Part shown: positions 50,852-60,988 of the stretch, one piece after another
Layout of the letters: each line of letters starts with the position of its first letter
Numbering within the stretch: position 1 is the first letter of the stretch
NCBI GenBank assembly: GCA_029259635.1
Contig: JAJDEU010000019.1
Span: 41,404 to 105,403, forward strand
Direction: 5' to 3'
From: Planctomycetota bacterium
GTDB taxonomy: Bacteria > Planctomycetota > UBA1135 > GCA-002686595
DNA: 64,000 bases
Notes under the pieces: generated by a model
Databases searched by the model: none
Told to the model about the DNA's origin: nothing
Seen by the model: the letters and a program-made list of their open reading frames with translations, nothing else
Position numbers and translations under genes: made by a program

Positions 50852-53800
50852 TCAGCGCTTCGGAATGAGCTGAACTCCGCCGGTGGTCCGGCCCTCTTCG
50901 AACTGAAAGCGCGCATTGCGCACGTCGATTCGCTCGGGCGCTAACCCGCCTTCGATCAGAGCTCGGCGTACGAGTTCGAGCCGCTGCTCCGCGATATCGA
51001 GGCAAGTCGTACGCGTTCGCTTGTCCGCGCCGCGCTCCGATCCCGGACGCAGGAACGCGTACAGATAATCGAGCGAGTCCTCGGTTCGGCCGAGCTCATC
51101 GTCCATCGCTCGCAACTGGGTACTCGCCTTCGCGGCCAGCTCCAGGCGCCCAACGGCGTAGTGCGCTCGAGCTTCGGCAGCCAAGTGTTCGCGTGCATCC
51201 TCCAGTTCGCTCTTCTTCGCGCGAAGGCGTCGCGCCAAGTTGCGGCAGTCTTCGGGATCGGGATTGGCGAGCACCGCAGCCCGCAGCGCATCCTCGGAGC
51301 CGAGCTCGTGCTGAACAACAACGGTTAGCTCGTCCTCGTCATCCAAGTACTCGAGCAAAGTTGCCAACTCGCGAGAAGATCCCTCATCCAACGCTGTCTC
51401 AGCCGCGGCGAAACCGACGCGAACCGAGTTTTCCGTCGGGTCTTCGGGTTCATCGCCGGTCAAGCCCGCGACGTCCGTAACCGACCCGAGTATCCGAAGC
51501 GGCGAGCTCGCGATCGCGTCGGCAATAATCTTCACCAGCGTCGAAGTCGCCACGCCTGCGATTTCACCGCCGGAAATATCGCCATCGGAGGCCAGATCAA
51601 AGTTGAGCGGAATCGATTGCTCGCCGTCATCGTTCTTCAAAACGAAGAGCACCGCATCGAGCGGCGCGGGCAACTTCAGATAACGCGAGATCGGCCCATC
51701 GGCGGGCTCGTCGAGTGAGAGGTGCGCGAAGTTCGTCGTCGACTCGACCTCGATGCCATCCTCGCCCTTGAGCTTGATCGCGATCGTCGAGTCCATCACT
51801 CCGTCACCAATCGTCACGCCGGACTGAGCCGCTGCGCCCTCCAAGCCAAGCAGCTCGAGCGCATTCAGCTCGATCTTCGTCCGACCTTTCAGCGCGGGGT
51901 AGAACGACAGTCGTCCGTTGACGGAGAACTCTTCGAAGAGCGCGCGCGCATCCGAGGGGGCGACCTCGCCATTGGCTCCGACGAGATCCGTCGCCGCGTG
52001 CGCCAGTCCGCCGAGAAAAGATCGCTCGGTTCGCTCGGGCAGCGGAACCTCTCCGGCTCCGAGGTGCACCGCGTAGCGAAGGGTGCGCTCTTCCTCGAAC
52101 GCCTTCGTCGTAAAGCCGATCAGCTCGACGTCGAGCTGATTGAGCGGGATGGTCATCACCGGTGAAACGGTCTCGTCGACGAATCGCACGTCCAGACCTT
52201 CGACGAGCAACTTGTCGAGGCGGAACTCCGAACTCGAAGGCTCTTCTTCGACCGACGCGGAGGCTTCGAGCGCCACGGCGCCGTTCTGTTCGTCCACGAC
52301 GGCGTCCTCCTCTGCTTCCGTATCTTCCGGCGCAGGCTTCAGAATCATCCCCAAGACATGCAAGCCCTGGGCGGACTGCTTCGCGTGCAGAATCGGCGTC
52401 GAGATCTCCACCGACCGCAGATGCACATCGCCCGTAGCCGGATTGACATTTGCAACCTCGACGTCGACCGAAGTCAGTCCGAGCAGAACCTCGCCCTCCG
52501 GCTGGGCACGGAAGGCGATCTCGCTGAGCCGCAGCTCCGCACCGAATCCGTTCGCGAGATCGAAGTCGAGCGGTCCGCGCCGACGCCACTTGATCGAGCT
52601 CACCCACTTCGCCTCGAAGCTGCCGTTCTCCAGCTCGTGCGCGTCCAGAGTGTTCGCGAGCTCCGGCAAGACACGCTCGATGCCGGCTCCCTGAATCCCC
52701 GTGATCGCGAGCTCCGCGTCGAATCGCGGCGGATCGTTGTAGGGGCTGATCGTCAGATCGAGACCGATCGCATCCAGGATCGGATTGGCGGAACCGCGCA
52801 CGATCAGTTCGATCGGCGGCAACTCGTCGGGAGCCTGATCGAGCAAGGTCAGAGGCTTCGGATTCGTGAGCGCGAGCGTCACGTCGAGTCGCTCGCTCTC
52901 CGGCTGAGACAGATCCCAGTATCCCAGTCGAGAAATCCCGACGTCCAAACTCGCCAGCGTGACGGTCGGCAGTAATTCGAGATCGACGCGCGAGGAAGCC
53001 GAGCTGATAGTCGGCGCATCGCCTTCCGCCGCTTCGCCCTCTTCGGACGGAGCGACGGGCTCCCCGTTCAACTCGCTGGCACGGGATGGGACGAGAGCGA
53101 ATCCGCCAACCTCCATGCGGTCGGAGCTCGGCTTTCGCACGTCCGCCTCCAAACCGCGCACGACGAGCTCCTCGATAGTGAACCGGCCCGCAGCCGCGTT
53201 CAACTCGGAGAGCACCACCGACGCGCGGTCGAACTTCGTCAGGCTCGTCTCGCCATCGGCATAGTTGAACTCGCTCAGCTCGAACCACGCGCGCTGCGCG
53301 TCTTCGCCGATCGACTGCATGCCCGCCGAGAGCGCGGCATCCAGCCGTCCGTCTTGTAGAGTGACCTCGAGTCCCTCCGGGAGAAAGTCCTTCAGCTCGC
53401 CCCGGCGAATACCTCGGCCGCGAAGCTTGGACTCGAGCGTTAGGTCTTCGCCATCGAGGACCAGGACGCCGGCGAGGGCCAGCTCTTCGATCGCTCCGCC
53501 AACGCGCAGAGTCATTCCAAACTGAGCCGGAATCGCTTCGCCGGTCGCCACGCGACCGAGACTTCCGCTGAGTTCGACATCGACGGCCATCGGAGACTGT
53601 TCTCCCAGCGGGACCTCGATCGTCTTGAGCTCGGCAATCAAGCCGCGATCCACGGCGAGATTCACTCCCAGATCGAACAAGAACCGTTCGGCCTGCTCGT
53701 CGAAGCTGCCCGAGATCGCCAACTGTTCCGCGATGCCCTCCATCGACAGTGACGCGACCAGCGTCGCAGGCGGCGCGGCGACCCCAGCCTCTCCACCGAG

Positions 53801-55729
53801 GACGACGCCCTCGATCTCGAGCAACAGATCCGCGAGCGCGAGCTCGACCGGTGGAACAACACTGACATCGGTATAGCGAACAGAGGTGTCGCGCCAAACG
53901 AAGCGACCCAGCTCGAGCACGGTGGCGGGCTCCTCCGGCGCACTCTTCGCAACTGTCGTCGAAGTCGGCGTTTCATCGACCGTCGAATCACTCTTCGGCG
54001 CGTCGGATTCCGAACTCGCCGCGGGAGTCGCCGCGAGCAATTCGATTCCGGCCAACTCCAAACCGCCGGTCTGATTTCGATTCACGGGCAGCTCGAGCCC
54101 CGCAAATTCGATGTCGGCCAATCGCACGCGCTCGTCCGTCACCTCAACACCGGAGACTCCCAATCGATCGATGCCAAAGAGCCGATTCCCGCCGTCGGTC
54201 AACGAGAGCTCGCGAAGTGCGAAGCTCGACTCCGCGAGCCCGTGTTCGGAACTCACGAGCTCCGCTTCAATCTGACAGCCGAACTCGCCGTTCTCGAACT
54301 GCGACCGAATTCCCGCAGCGGCGAGGTAGGGCTCGATGCGTTCGAGTCGAATGCCCTCGGTACGAAGCGCAAGGTCCAAGCGACCCTTGGGCGCCGGCAC
54401 GACGACCTCTCCATCGAGGAAGAGCGCCTCGACGATGCCCGGAAGCGCTAAGCGCGCGGAGAGAGTTGCCACCGATTCGCTGCCGGTCGTTCCGAGCTGA
54501 AGATTGGACAGGCGTAGCTCGCTCATCAAGAGCTCGACGTCAGTCGCTGGTTCGATCGCTGAATCGTGAAAGTCGAAAGCGGCATCCTGAACGACAAGCG
54601 ACTCCAGTGTGAAAGAGCTGGCGCTCGTCTCCGTTTTGGCTTCGTCAGCAGGCGCTTCAGTCTCCGCCCCCGCTGCCCCGGAAGACGACCCAAGTTCGAG
54701 CCCCATCGCAAGCAGTGAGCCGTTCGGGAGCCGTGTCACTTCGCCGCGCACACCGTTGACGAGAACTTCTTCGACGCGCATCGCTGCAGCGCCAATCGAC
54801 AGACCGCCGCTAATCTCCTCGATCGAGAAGGGCGCATGTGCATCCACGAGCACTTCGGTCTCCGAGACCTCGAACGAAATCGAAGTGGCCGGGTTCTCCA
54901 GCGTGCCCGCGCGAACGTCGAGCTCGGCCGCCAACCGAAACCCGATCGACTGCGCGCGCGGAGCGATCCCAAGCGGCTCAAGCAAAGCCGAGACCGCTCT
55001 CGGATGAAAGCCGTCAATGGCGACCTCCGTGCGGACCTTCAACTCACTCGCGTCTCCCGTCTGCACGAGGTCGAGGCTCATCGCGTCGAGGATGTCGGTC
55101 GCCGACAACCGCACTTCCGCGCGCGCCGAACGAGTCTTTGAGCCCAGGTCCGACAGGCGAACTCCAAGCTCTAGTTTTGTGCGCAGCGGCGGCTCGACCG
55201 TTCGATCCAACACGTCGACGCGAACTTCCTGCACGCGCAAGGCCGCCAATTCGAACGGGAGAATCAGGTCAACCGGACCGCCATCGGCCGTATCCACTTC
55301 CGCTTCACCCTCCGGCTCATCGGCGACCGCCTCGTCAATTTCGCTCGACTGCCCAAAGCGCAACTCGCCGTCCGCCGTGCGCTCGACGCGAAGATCCAAT
55401 CCATCCGCCTCCACGCGCGCGATCCTCGGCCGGCCGGTCAGCAGCGAGGCCATGTCGAGATCGAGCGTGACGTACTCGAGGTGAACCAGCTCTTCGGGCG
55501 TTGCCTCAATCGAATCGTCGACCAGAGTCAGGTGCCACAGCTCGACTTCACCGGTCAAGAGCGACAGATCCAGCTCTTCGTACTCAGCCCGGAGGCCCTG
55601 ACCTTCCGCCCACGACGCCAATGCGGAGGGCAACGCGAGCGGAACCGCAACGCGCGCGATCAGGGCGATTACGAACAGCGCGACGAAGAATCGAAAGAGG
55701 CGGCGTTTGCGTGTGCGGGGAGAGCTCAT
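50852..55729 (-). CDS. Giant AsmA/DUF748-like envelope protein
   Basis: The 1625-residue protein has an Arg-rich N-terminus and one signal-anchor helix (about 12-34). A very long periplasmic region follows, made of repeated beta segments of the DUF748/AsmA type (recurring L-x-L-x-x-L-x-V-R and LxGxVxVPxPxGxLxL patterns), separated by acidic Ser/Glu-rich linkers. Residues from about 1420 turn helical (DEDELTVVVQHELGSEDAL..., ARRLRAKKSELEDAREHLAAEA) and end with RIDVRNARFQFEEG, reminiscent of the DUF748 C-terminus. AsmA-like proteins such as YhdP and TamB form grooves that carry lipids between inner and outer membranes. A similar bridge role is likely. The next gene upstream is coupled to it by ATGA. 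Confidence 0.82.
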   Translation of the reverse strand: MSSPRTRKRRLFRFFVALFVIALIARVAVPLALPSALASWAEGQGLRAEYEELDLSLLTGEVELWHLTLVDDSIEATPEELVHLEYVTLDLDMASLLTGRPRIARVEADGLDLRVERTADGELRFGQSSEIDEAVADEPEGEAEVDTADGGPVDLILPFELAALRVQEVRVDVLDRTVEPPLRTKLELGVRLSDLGSKTRSARAEVRLSATDILDAMSLDLVQTGDASELKVRTEVAIDGFHPRAVSALLEPLGIAPRAQSIGFRLAAELDVRAGTLENPATSISFEVSETEVLVDAHAPFSIEEISGGLSIGAAAMRVEEVLVNGVRGEVTRLPNGSLLAMGLELGSSSGAAGAETEAPADEAKTETSASSFTLESLVVQDAAFDFHDSAIEPATDVELLMSELRLSNLQLGTTGSESVATLSARLALPGIVEALFLDGEVVVPAPKGRLDLALRTEGIRLERIEPYLAAAGIRSQFENGEFGCQIEAELVSSEHGLAESSFALRELSLTDGGNRLFGIDRLGVSGVEVTDERVRLADIEFAGLELPVNRNQTGGLELAGIELLAATPAASSESDAPKSDSTVDETPTSTTVAKSAPEEPATVLELGRFVWRDTSVRYTDVSVVPPVELALADLLLEIEGVVLGGEAGVAAPPATLVASLSMEGIAEQLAISGSFDEQAERFLFDLGVNLAVDRGLIAELKTIEVPLGEQSPMAVDVELSGSLGRVATGEAIPAQFGMTLRVGGAIEELALAGVLVLDGEDLTLESKLRGRGIRRGELKDFLPEGLEVTLQDGRLDAALSAGMQSIGEDAQRAWFELSEFNYADGETSLTKFDRASVVLSELNAAAGRFTIEELVVRGLEADVRKPSSDRMEVGGFALVPSRASELNGEPVAPSEEGEAAEGDAPTISSASSRVDLELLPTVTLASLDVGISRLGYWDLSQPESERLDVTLALTNPKPLTLLDQAPDELPPIELIVRGSANPILDAIGLDLTISPYNDPPRFDAELAITGIQGAGIERVLPELANTLDAHELENGSFEAKWVSSIKWRRRGPLDFDLANGFGAELRLSEIAFRAQPEGEVLLGLTSVDVEVANVNPATGDVHLRSVEISTPILHAKQSAQGLHVLGMILKPAPEDTEAEEDAVVDEQNGAVALEASASVEEEPSSSEFRLDKLLVEGLDVRFVDETVSPVMTIPLNQLDVELIGFTTKAFEEERTLRYAVHLGAGEVPLPERTERSFLGGLAHAATDLVGANGEVAPSDARALFEEFSVNGRLSFYPALKGRTKIELNALELLGLEGAAAQSGVTIGDGVMDSTIAIKLKGEDGIEVESTTNFAHLSLDEPADGPISRYLKLPAPLDAVLFVLKNDDGEQSIPLNFDLASDGDISGGEIAGVATSTLVKIIADAIASSPLRILGSVTDVAGLTGDEPEDPTENSVRVGFAAAETALDEGSSRELATLLEYLDDEDELTVVVQHELGSEDALRAAVLANPDPEDCRNLARRLRAKKSELEDAREHLAAEARAHYAVGRLELAAKASTQLRAMDDELGRTEDSLDYLYAFLRPGSERGADKRTRTTCLDIAEQRLELVRRALIEGGLAPERIDVRNARFQFEEGRTTGGVQLIPKR

Positions 55730-57198
55730 TGGGAGTCACCGGCTTTCTCCGCAAGCTGTGCGGCTTCGCGTCGCTCGCGCGCCGCGGCCAGCGCCTTGCG
55801 ACGCTCCGTCGTTCCCGCGAGAGGATCGAACTCCGCCGGAGCCAAGTCCATCGTCGCGAGCCAATCCAAAGCGCGAACTCGCGCGCCCGGGTTCGAGTCT
55901 TCGAGAAACAGTCGGTTCTCATCGATCAGCTTGGCGCGAAAGGCTGTCAGGCTCGTGCTGCGCAGAATCAAATCGCGCACTAAGCCCGGGTAGCGACCGA
56001 CCTCCCCCGCGTGCCGGAGCAACATGCCCAGGAGCTCGGGCGAGAGAGGTGGATCTTCAAGTTGTAGATTCGCGAGGAAGAGAAAAGCTCTCCGCTCCAG
56101 CATCCAGCCGGGGTCGACGGGCTCAGCCGAGTCGAGCTCCAACCGATCGGTAGTTACGCCGCGAACGAAGGCCGCCAAGGTCTCGTCTTCGGCGGATAGC
56201 GCCAGATCCTCGGCCAGATTCGCAAAGGTGTTGGTCGCGAGAAAGACGAGGCCCGCGCGGTGAAAGCGCGCGACGTCCAGCGCTTGAAAGGCACTCGCGA
56301 GCGTCCGAATTTCCGCGGACTTCGAGGCACCGGCTTCGCGCTCGGTCCGCTCCGAGCCCACATCGGCGAGGCAGAGCGCGAGTAACTCGTCGCGCCGCTC
56401 GTCGGCAGGCTCGGAGGCGCTGAGCACGGCGACCAGCGCGCCGGCTTCATCGCCGAACGGCGAGCGAAACACGATCACGAGCGGCTGACCGTCGAGCGGC
56501 AATCGGTCCTCCAAACAGATCAGCTCGCGCCGCAGCACCAGCGGCTCATCCGCCGGTCGAGCCTCTTCTTCCAGCTCGTCGCGCACGATCGGCGCGACCA
56601 TATCCTCGACCGAGAGCAACACCGAGGGCTCTTCCGAAGCATCCGCGGGACTCGAGACGTGCAAGGAGACGACCTTTTGAATGCGCCCGGAGTCGGGCAC
56701 GTCGATCCACTCTTCAGCCGTCGCTTCGAACCAAGCCGTGATGCCCGCGGGGATTGCAGCGGCGGGATCCCCGAGCTCGACGGTGCGACCCATCTGACCG
56801 CGATTCACGCGCTCCATGAACTCTTCGGCCTCGGCGCGAACGCCGACTCGGGCTCCGGAAGCCAAGACGATCGAGGACAAGACCGGATCCGCTCCGCGCG
56901 AGGCGGCGATCAGGCGCGTGCGAGCCGCGAGCGGGTCCAGCGCGCTCGTCGGCATGAACTCGAGATACAAAACGCGGCAGTCGACCAGCGGGGTTTCGGC
57001 CGACGTGAGCGTTGCCGCATCGACGGTGCCGGCGGTGAGGCTCGTCGGTCCTGCGAGGGGCGACCCTGCGTAGTGCTCGACGCGCAAGGCGAGCGCCGGC
57101 GGAATGAGCGGTGCGGGTTCGGGTTCCGAGCGGCAGCTCGAGAAGAAGAGGGCGAGAGCGAAGAGGCTCCAAGCCCTCGGCGGCGAGAGAGAGGTCAT
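55726..57198 (-). CDS. Lipoprotein of unknown function coupled to the AsmA-like gene
   Basis: The 490-residue protein starts at the ATG at 57198, giving a lipoprotein signal (FALALFFSSC) with Cys near residue 23; the longer frame to 57384 lacks support. The mature region is acidic, with beta-rich early part and helical late part (from about 290: DERRDELLALCLADVGSE..., RAFLFLANLQLEDPPLSPELL). I recognise no family and no catalytic motif. Its stop overlaps the start of the 1625-residue AsmA-like gene by four bases, so a shared role at the envelope, for example as a partner of the lipid bridge, is plausible but inferred from position alone. Confidence 0.7.
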   Translation of the reverse strand: MTSLSPPRAWSLFALALFFSSCRSEPEPAPLIPPALALRVEHYAGSPLAGPTSLTAGTVDAATLTSAETPLVDCRVLYLEFMPTSALDPLAARTRLIAASRGADPVLSSIVLASGARVGVRAEAEEFMERVNRGQMGRTVELGDPAAAIPAGITAWFEATAEEWIDVPDSGRIQKVVSLHVSSPADASEEPSVLLSVEDMVAPIVRDELEEEARPADEPLVLRRELICLEDRLPLDGQPLVIVFRSPFGDEAGALVAVLSASEPADERRDELLALCLADVGSERTEREAGASKSAEIRTLASAFQALDVARFHRAGLVFLATNTFANLAEDLALSAEDETLAAFVRGVTTDRLELDSAEPVDPGWMLERRAFLFLANLQLEDPPLSPELLGMLLRHAGEVGRYPGLVRDLILRSTSLTAFRAKLIDENRLFLEDSNPGARVRALDWLATMDLAPAEFDPLAGTTERRKALAAARERREAAQLAEKAGDSQ

Positions 57199-57486
57199 GA
57201 TCGAGTTCTGCGGAGGCGAAGTTGTCTGGCAGTCCGTGCTGAGAGTTCGCTCGGTCTGGAACGGCTCGCTCGGATCGGCCCGGCTCCCAATGGCACTTCC
57301 GAAGGTTCGATTCGGATTCGTCAGAGAGAGCTGGGTGGATGCAGCTGAGCCGAAGGAAGCTTCACGGTTTACGGGGCCGTGCACGTTCCGTTCGGACTGC
57401 TGTTAGCCGCCCACTTTAAACGCCCGGCCGCAATCGCGCCCCTTCAATGCGCGGGATTAAGAGCAGGTATTCGACCCGCGGGGCGG

Positions 57487-58422
57487 CTAGTGCCCGGCGT
57501 CTTCTTCGGCGGAAAGGATGGTCGCGCCCTCGAGCCTCAACTCGGCGGGAGTTTGAATGGCGTAATCCAGTCTGGCGGGCAAGCTCGCTTCAACGACCGT
57601 GGGGCCGGTGGGTAGGACGTGAACGGCACGGTTTTCATCGACATCGGTCGATTGCTTGAGTCGAACCAGGGTGATGAAGGGCTCGGCCGGCGGATTGTTC
57701 GCGAGCTCTTCTAGGTGTGCAGCACAGTGGCCGCAGTCCCAGCGCCACAGGACCCACAGGCCCTCCGTCGGCAGCTCAAAGATGTCCTGCTCGAGGAGCT
57801 CGGCGAGCGGCGTGTCATACACCAGTTCTCCCACCCACTCTTCGATATCGAGAATCATGAACGGCCGGTTGAAAGCCGTCGGGTCCTCGGGCTCGCCCTC
57901 CTCGATGACCGGAAGGGTCGTGACCTCGCGACTGAGCAGAAAGGGCAGCGCGAAGCCGACAGCACAGAGCACCGTAACGAGGAGCTTGTTGGAGCCCGGG
58001 CCGATGCCCTTCCACGGCCTCGAGATCAGGAGCAACGCGAGCAAGATCCCGTCGTAGGCCATCATGCTCGACGGCGCGATCGTCACCTTCGATCCGAAGC
58101 AGCCGCACGAGTCCGCTCCCGCGCTGACCAACTGCCAGAGGATCAACTCGAAGAGGACGTAAATCGCGGCGATCAGAATCCAGCCGATGCGGGGAGCGCC
58201 GATGGCCAGAGCGACAAAGACGAGCTCGGTCCCGATCGCGAGCTTGTAGGTCAAGCCGAGGTCGAGCGGGAGTTCCTGAATGACTTGGGGCAAGTCCGCG
58301 GGCGTTCCGAGGAACAGCTTGAAGCAGGCGCCGACGAGTAGCCACAGAGTGGCGAGTCCGAGAGCGAACAGGGCGAACGGGCGCTTGGCCGATGGAGCGT
58401 TGGTCGGGCTTTCGGGGGGCAT
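57487..58422 (-). CDS. MauE-like membrane protein fused to a thioredoxin-like domain
   Basis: The 311-residue protein has about five transmembrane helices: a DoxX/MauE-like four-helix part (about 15-135) with the diagnostic ADSCGCFGSK motif (C106, C108), then a fifth helix (146-164). A periplasmic domain follows containing WRWDCGHCAAH (C230, C233), a CGHC redox site as in protein disulfide isomerases. MauE is known to be needed for disulfide formation in methylamine dehydrogenase. The fusion suggests a disulfide-exchange system in which the membrane Cys pair passes electrons to or from the CGHC domain. It stands alone between the AsmA-like genes. Confidence 0.8.
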   Translation of the reverse strand: MPPESPTNAPSAKRPFALFALGLATLWLLVGACFKLFLGTPADLPQVIQELPLDLGLTYKLAIGTELVFVALAIGAPRIGWILIAAIYVLFELILWQLVSAGADSCGCFGSKVTIAPSSMMAYDGILLALLLISRPWKGIGPGSNKLLVTVLCAVGFALPFLLSREVTTLPVIEEGEPEDPTAFNRPFMILDIEEWVGELVYDTPLAELLEQDIFELPTEGLWVLWRWDCGHCAAHLEELANNPPAEPFITLVRLKQSTDVDENRAVHVLPTGPTVVEASLPARLDYAIQTPAELRLEGATILSAEEDAGH

Positions 58423-58514
58423 AGTGCGGTCTACGTTAGCGCGAGCGGAGTGGCGGGCGCGAAGCGGAAATTGTTGATTTTGCGAAGCGGCGTCAAGGCT
58501 GATTGCGACGCACG

Positions 58515-60425
58515 CTACTCCTGATACTTAGCGCGCTTCTTGATGCGCTTGCGATTCAGCGCGTAGACGACGGACACCTTGTGCTCGGCGCGAATACGGG
58601 CGTAGATCGCGGCCGCCTCCGTGAATTGCTCGGCATCCCAAAGTTCGTTCGCCCTTCGAAACAGAGCCTCCGGCGACTCATCCTGTGCGGAGTCCGCGCC
58701 GGAGAGCCCGGGTAAAATATCGCTCAGAAGCGATTCCCCCAGATTCCCGATCAGGCTCTCGTACTCGACGATTGGCGCATTCGAGGTTCCGCGAATCGGA
58801 ACCGCGAGCATCTGGCCTTCGAGCTTTCGCAAGAAGCGATAGCGCTTCACGAGCGCCGCGGTCACCGGCATATTCCAGCTCATATCCAAGGTCTGGTCGA
58901 GCCCGACCGAGCCCTCGAAGCTCGTCTCGGTCTTGCCGATCGTCCAGGTCCACGGGTTCTCGTAGGTCAGTCGTTCGTCCCGGAGCGCGAAGCTCAACTG
59001 CCGCAACCTCAGCTCTCCTTCCGCATCGTCGTCCAGCTCTTCGCGCAGCTTCTGCAGCAGGTCGGATCCGTCGATCACGACCTGGTTCACCGCCAGCTCG
59101 CCGCGTCCTGTCAGCGGTGCGAGTCCGACGGGCTCTTCCCCGGCGAACATCTGCTCCCACGGGATCGGTGCCTCCCAAGCTAACTCCATCTGCCCGTCGA
59201 TCAGACCATCCACGGTCGACCCTTCGAGGTCATCGACGAGCGCAAAGGCCGGGTGAATGTAGGCGAACAATCGAGCGGCCTCTTCGCCCGCGCGAACCCC
59301 TTCCGCAATCAGAGTGGCGGTCATCGCGGGCTCTTCCGGCGACGCATTCGGAGCGTTCGGAATCAGATCTCCCTTGAGAGCGAGTATTCCTCCGTTCGAT
59401 TCGAACTCGCCGCTGAACGGAATTCGATTGGGCCGCAAACTGGCGTTGAATACGCCATCCAACGAGAAGCCCTCGTAGGTGCAACCCGCGATGCCGAGGC
59501 CGAGCTCGCCCTGCAAGTGGTCGAGCACGGAGGGCCACTCCCGCGACTGGAGTGCGCCGTTCAGCTTGAAGGAGACGGACTCCCTCGCATCCGGCGCGAA
59601 GTCTGCCGGCAGCTCGAAGGCCATCAACTCGCTCAGCTCATTCGGCGAGAAGGAAACCAGACCTGAGAACCCGTCCAGTAGCACAAGCTCTGAAGAGTCT
59701 TGCCCCTCCCACTCCACGAGTCCGCCAGCTTGCGCCTTAAGAAATGGCGTACGGACCATCAGCTCGGCGAGATCGAACTCGAGCGACCCGTTGCTGGCGA
59801 CGAGCACCTCGACCACAAAATTGGCATCGCCGCGCCAAACCTCATCGCTCTGCCCCTCTACCGGCGCCCCTTCGAGCATCACAATCGTCGAGTCCCGAAG
59901 ATCGAGGGTCACGCGAACCTGCCGCCGTTTGGACTCGCCCTCTTCGCCCGGCGAAGTCTCGCTCCCGTCAGCCCCATCCTCGCCGTCATCGACCTTCTCG
60001 CGTGGCAACCCCGCCAGGTTCCACTCACCGTCCTCGGATTGCCACACGGTCAATTTCATTCCCGCGAGGACGAGCTCGACCGCCAGCTCTTGCTCGAGTC
60101 CCACCCACGGATTGGCATGCAACTTCAAGGAATCCACGCTCAGCACTTCATTCGAGTCCAAATCGCGAACGCTCAGTCCACCGATCGAGAGATCCGAAAA
60201 AGTTCCGCCCAGCTCGTATTCGTCGAGGGTGAGCTCGATCGCGAGAGCTTCCTGCATGCGCTCGATCAGAAAGGTCCGACTGAGCGGCTCGGCGAGCAGC
60301 CACAGAATCCACAACGCAAGAAGCGGCAGCGCAAACTTCCATTTGCGCCCCCGCTTCTGCTCGAGTGGTTCGGACATGAGTTGTCCGAATTCATCCGTGG
60401 GATCTGCTTCGTTGGTCTTACTCAC
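58515..60425 (-). CDS. AsmA-like envelope protein
   Basis: The 636-residue protein has a GTG start at 60425; the ATG at 60377 would shorten it by 16 residues without loss of features. A membrane helix at about 30-48 follows a basic stretch (QKRGRKWK). The periplasmic part shows AsmA features: early LSIGGLSVRDLDSNEVLSVD and ANPWVGLEQELAVELVLAG strands, an acidic linker, and a later repeat of beta segments. A C-terminal helical part (about 600-636) includes WDAEQFTEAAAIYARIRAEH and a basic tail. AsmA proteins affect outer-membrane lipid or protein assembly. It is the second such protein within 10 kb, suggesting a lipid-transport locus. Confidence 0.78.
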   Translation of the reverse strand: MSKTNEADPTDEFGQLMSEPLEQKRGRKWKFALPLLALWILWLLAEPLSRTFLIERMQEALAIELTLDEYELGGTFSDLSIGGLSVRDLDSNEVLSVDSLKLHANPWVGLEQELAVELVLAGMKLTVWQSEDGEWNLAGLPREKVDDGEDGADGSETSPGEEGESKRRQVRVTLDLRDSTIVMLEGAPVEGQSDEVWRGDANFVVEVLVASNGSLEFDLAELMVRTPFLKAQAGGLVEWEGQDSSELVLLDGFSGLVSFSPNELSELMAFELPADFAPDARESVSFKLNGALQSREWPSVLDHLQGELGLGIAGCTYEGFSLDGVFNASLRPNRIPFSGEFESNGGILALKGDLIPNAPNASPEEPAMTATLIAEGVRAGEEAARLFAYIHPAFALVDDLEGSTVDGLIDGQMELAWEAPIPWEQMFAGEEPVGLAPLTGRGELAVNQVVIDGSDLLQKLREELDDDAEGELRLRQLSFALRDERLTYENPWTWTIGKTETSFEGSVGLDQTLDMSWNMPVTAALVKRYRFLRKLEGQMLAVPIRGTSNAPIVEYESLIGNLGESLLSDILPGLSGADSAQDESPEALFRRANELWDAEQFTEAAAIYARIRAEHKVSVVYALNRKRIKKRAKYQE

Positions 60426-60520
60426 AAGACCCGCAGTCTACATCGCGGCGGCTTGCCGCGAGAAGGTCAACCCAACCGTGTCTCGGGCTGAGACACGGAA
60501 GCGCTGAGCTCTGTCGCAAT

Positions 60521-60988
60521 CTAGGCCTTACGAGCGCCCTTCTTGCCCTTCTTGCCGGCGAAGTAAGTCGTGCCGCGCTTCGCACCTTCCGTGCGAAGAC
60601 GCTTGGCGCCGAGCAGCATCTGGATCGGGCGCTTGACGTCCTTCGTGCTCAGGCGAACACCTTTGCCGATCGCGACCACACCGACACCCGGGTGAGATTG
60701 AACGTAAGTGTGAATCCGCTCGGCGAAACCCTCAAGGTCTTCGATGGTTCGGCGAACGCGCTTGCCGCTCTTCTTCGCAGGTCTGCCGGGCTTGCGACCG
60801 GCGGTCTTGCGGGGCCGTCCGACCGGACGTTTCGCCGGCCGTCCGACAGAGCGCGGAGTCGGCACCAGTTCATTAGCAAGAGCTTCGCGCACGGTTTCCA
60901 GCGCGGATTCACGGATCAAATCGGAGAGTTCGGCCACAAAGTTGTCCACGCTATCGCGGATCGCAGTCTCAATATTCTTAGAGGACAT
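60521..60988 (-). CDS. AT-hook DNA-binding (nucleoid-associated) protein
   Basis: The 155-residue protein starts at the ATG at 60988; an upstream extension is Pro/Ser-rich and unsupported. A helical N-terminus (about 1-40) could dimerise. Residues about 45-75 are basic, with four Gly-Arg-[PK]-like AT-hook cores (VGRPAKRP, VGRPRKTAGRKPGRPAKK). The C-terminus (about 80-145) is a winged-helix-like domain (AERIHTYVQSHPGVGVVAIG, KRLRTEGAKRGTTYFAG). AT-hooks bind the minor groove of AT-rich DNA. It is probably a chromatin-type or regulatory protein acting in the cytoplasm. The message has a polypyrimidine 5' leader. Confidence 0.82.
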   Translation of the reverse strand: MSSKNIETAIRDSVDNFVAELSDLIRESALETVREALANELVPTPRSVGRPAKRPVGRPRKTAGRKPGRPAKKSGKRVRRTIEDLEGFAERIHTYVQSHPGVGVVAIGKGVRLSTKDVKRPIQMLLGAKRLRTEGAKRGTTYFAGKKGKKGARKA

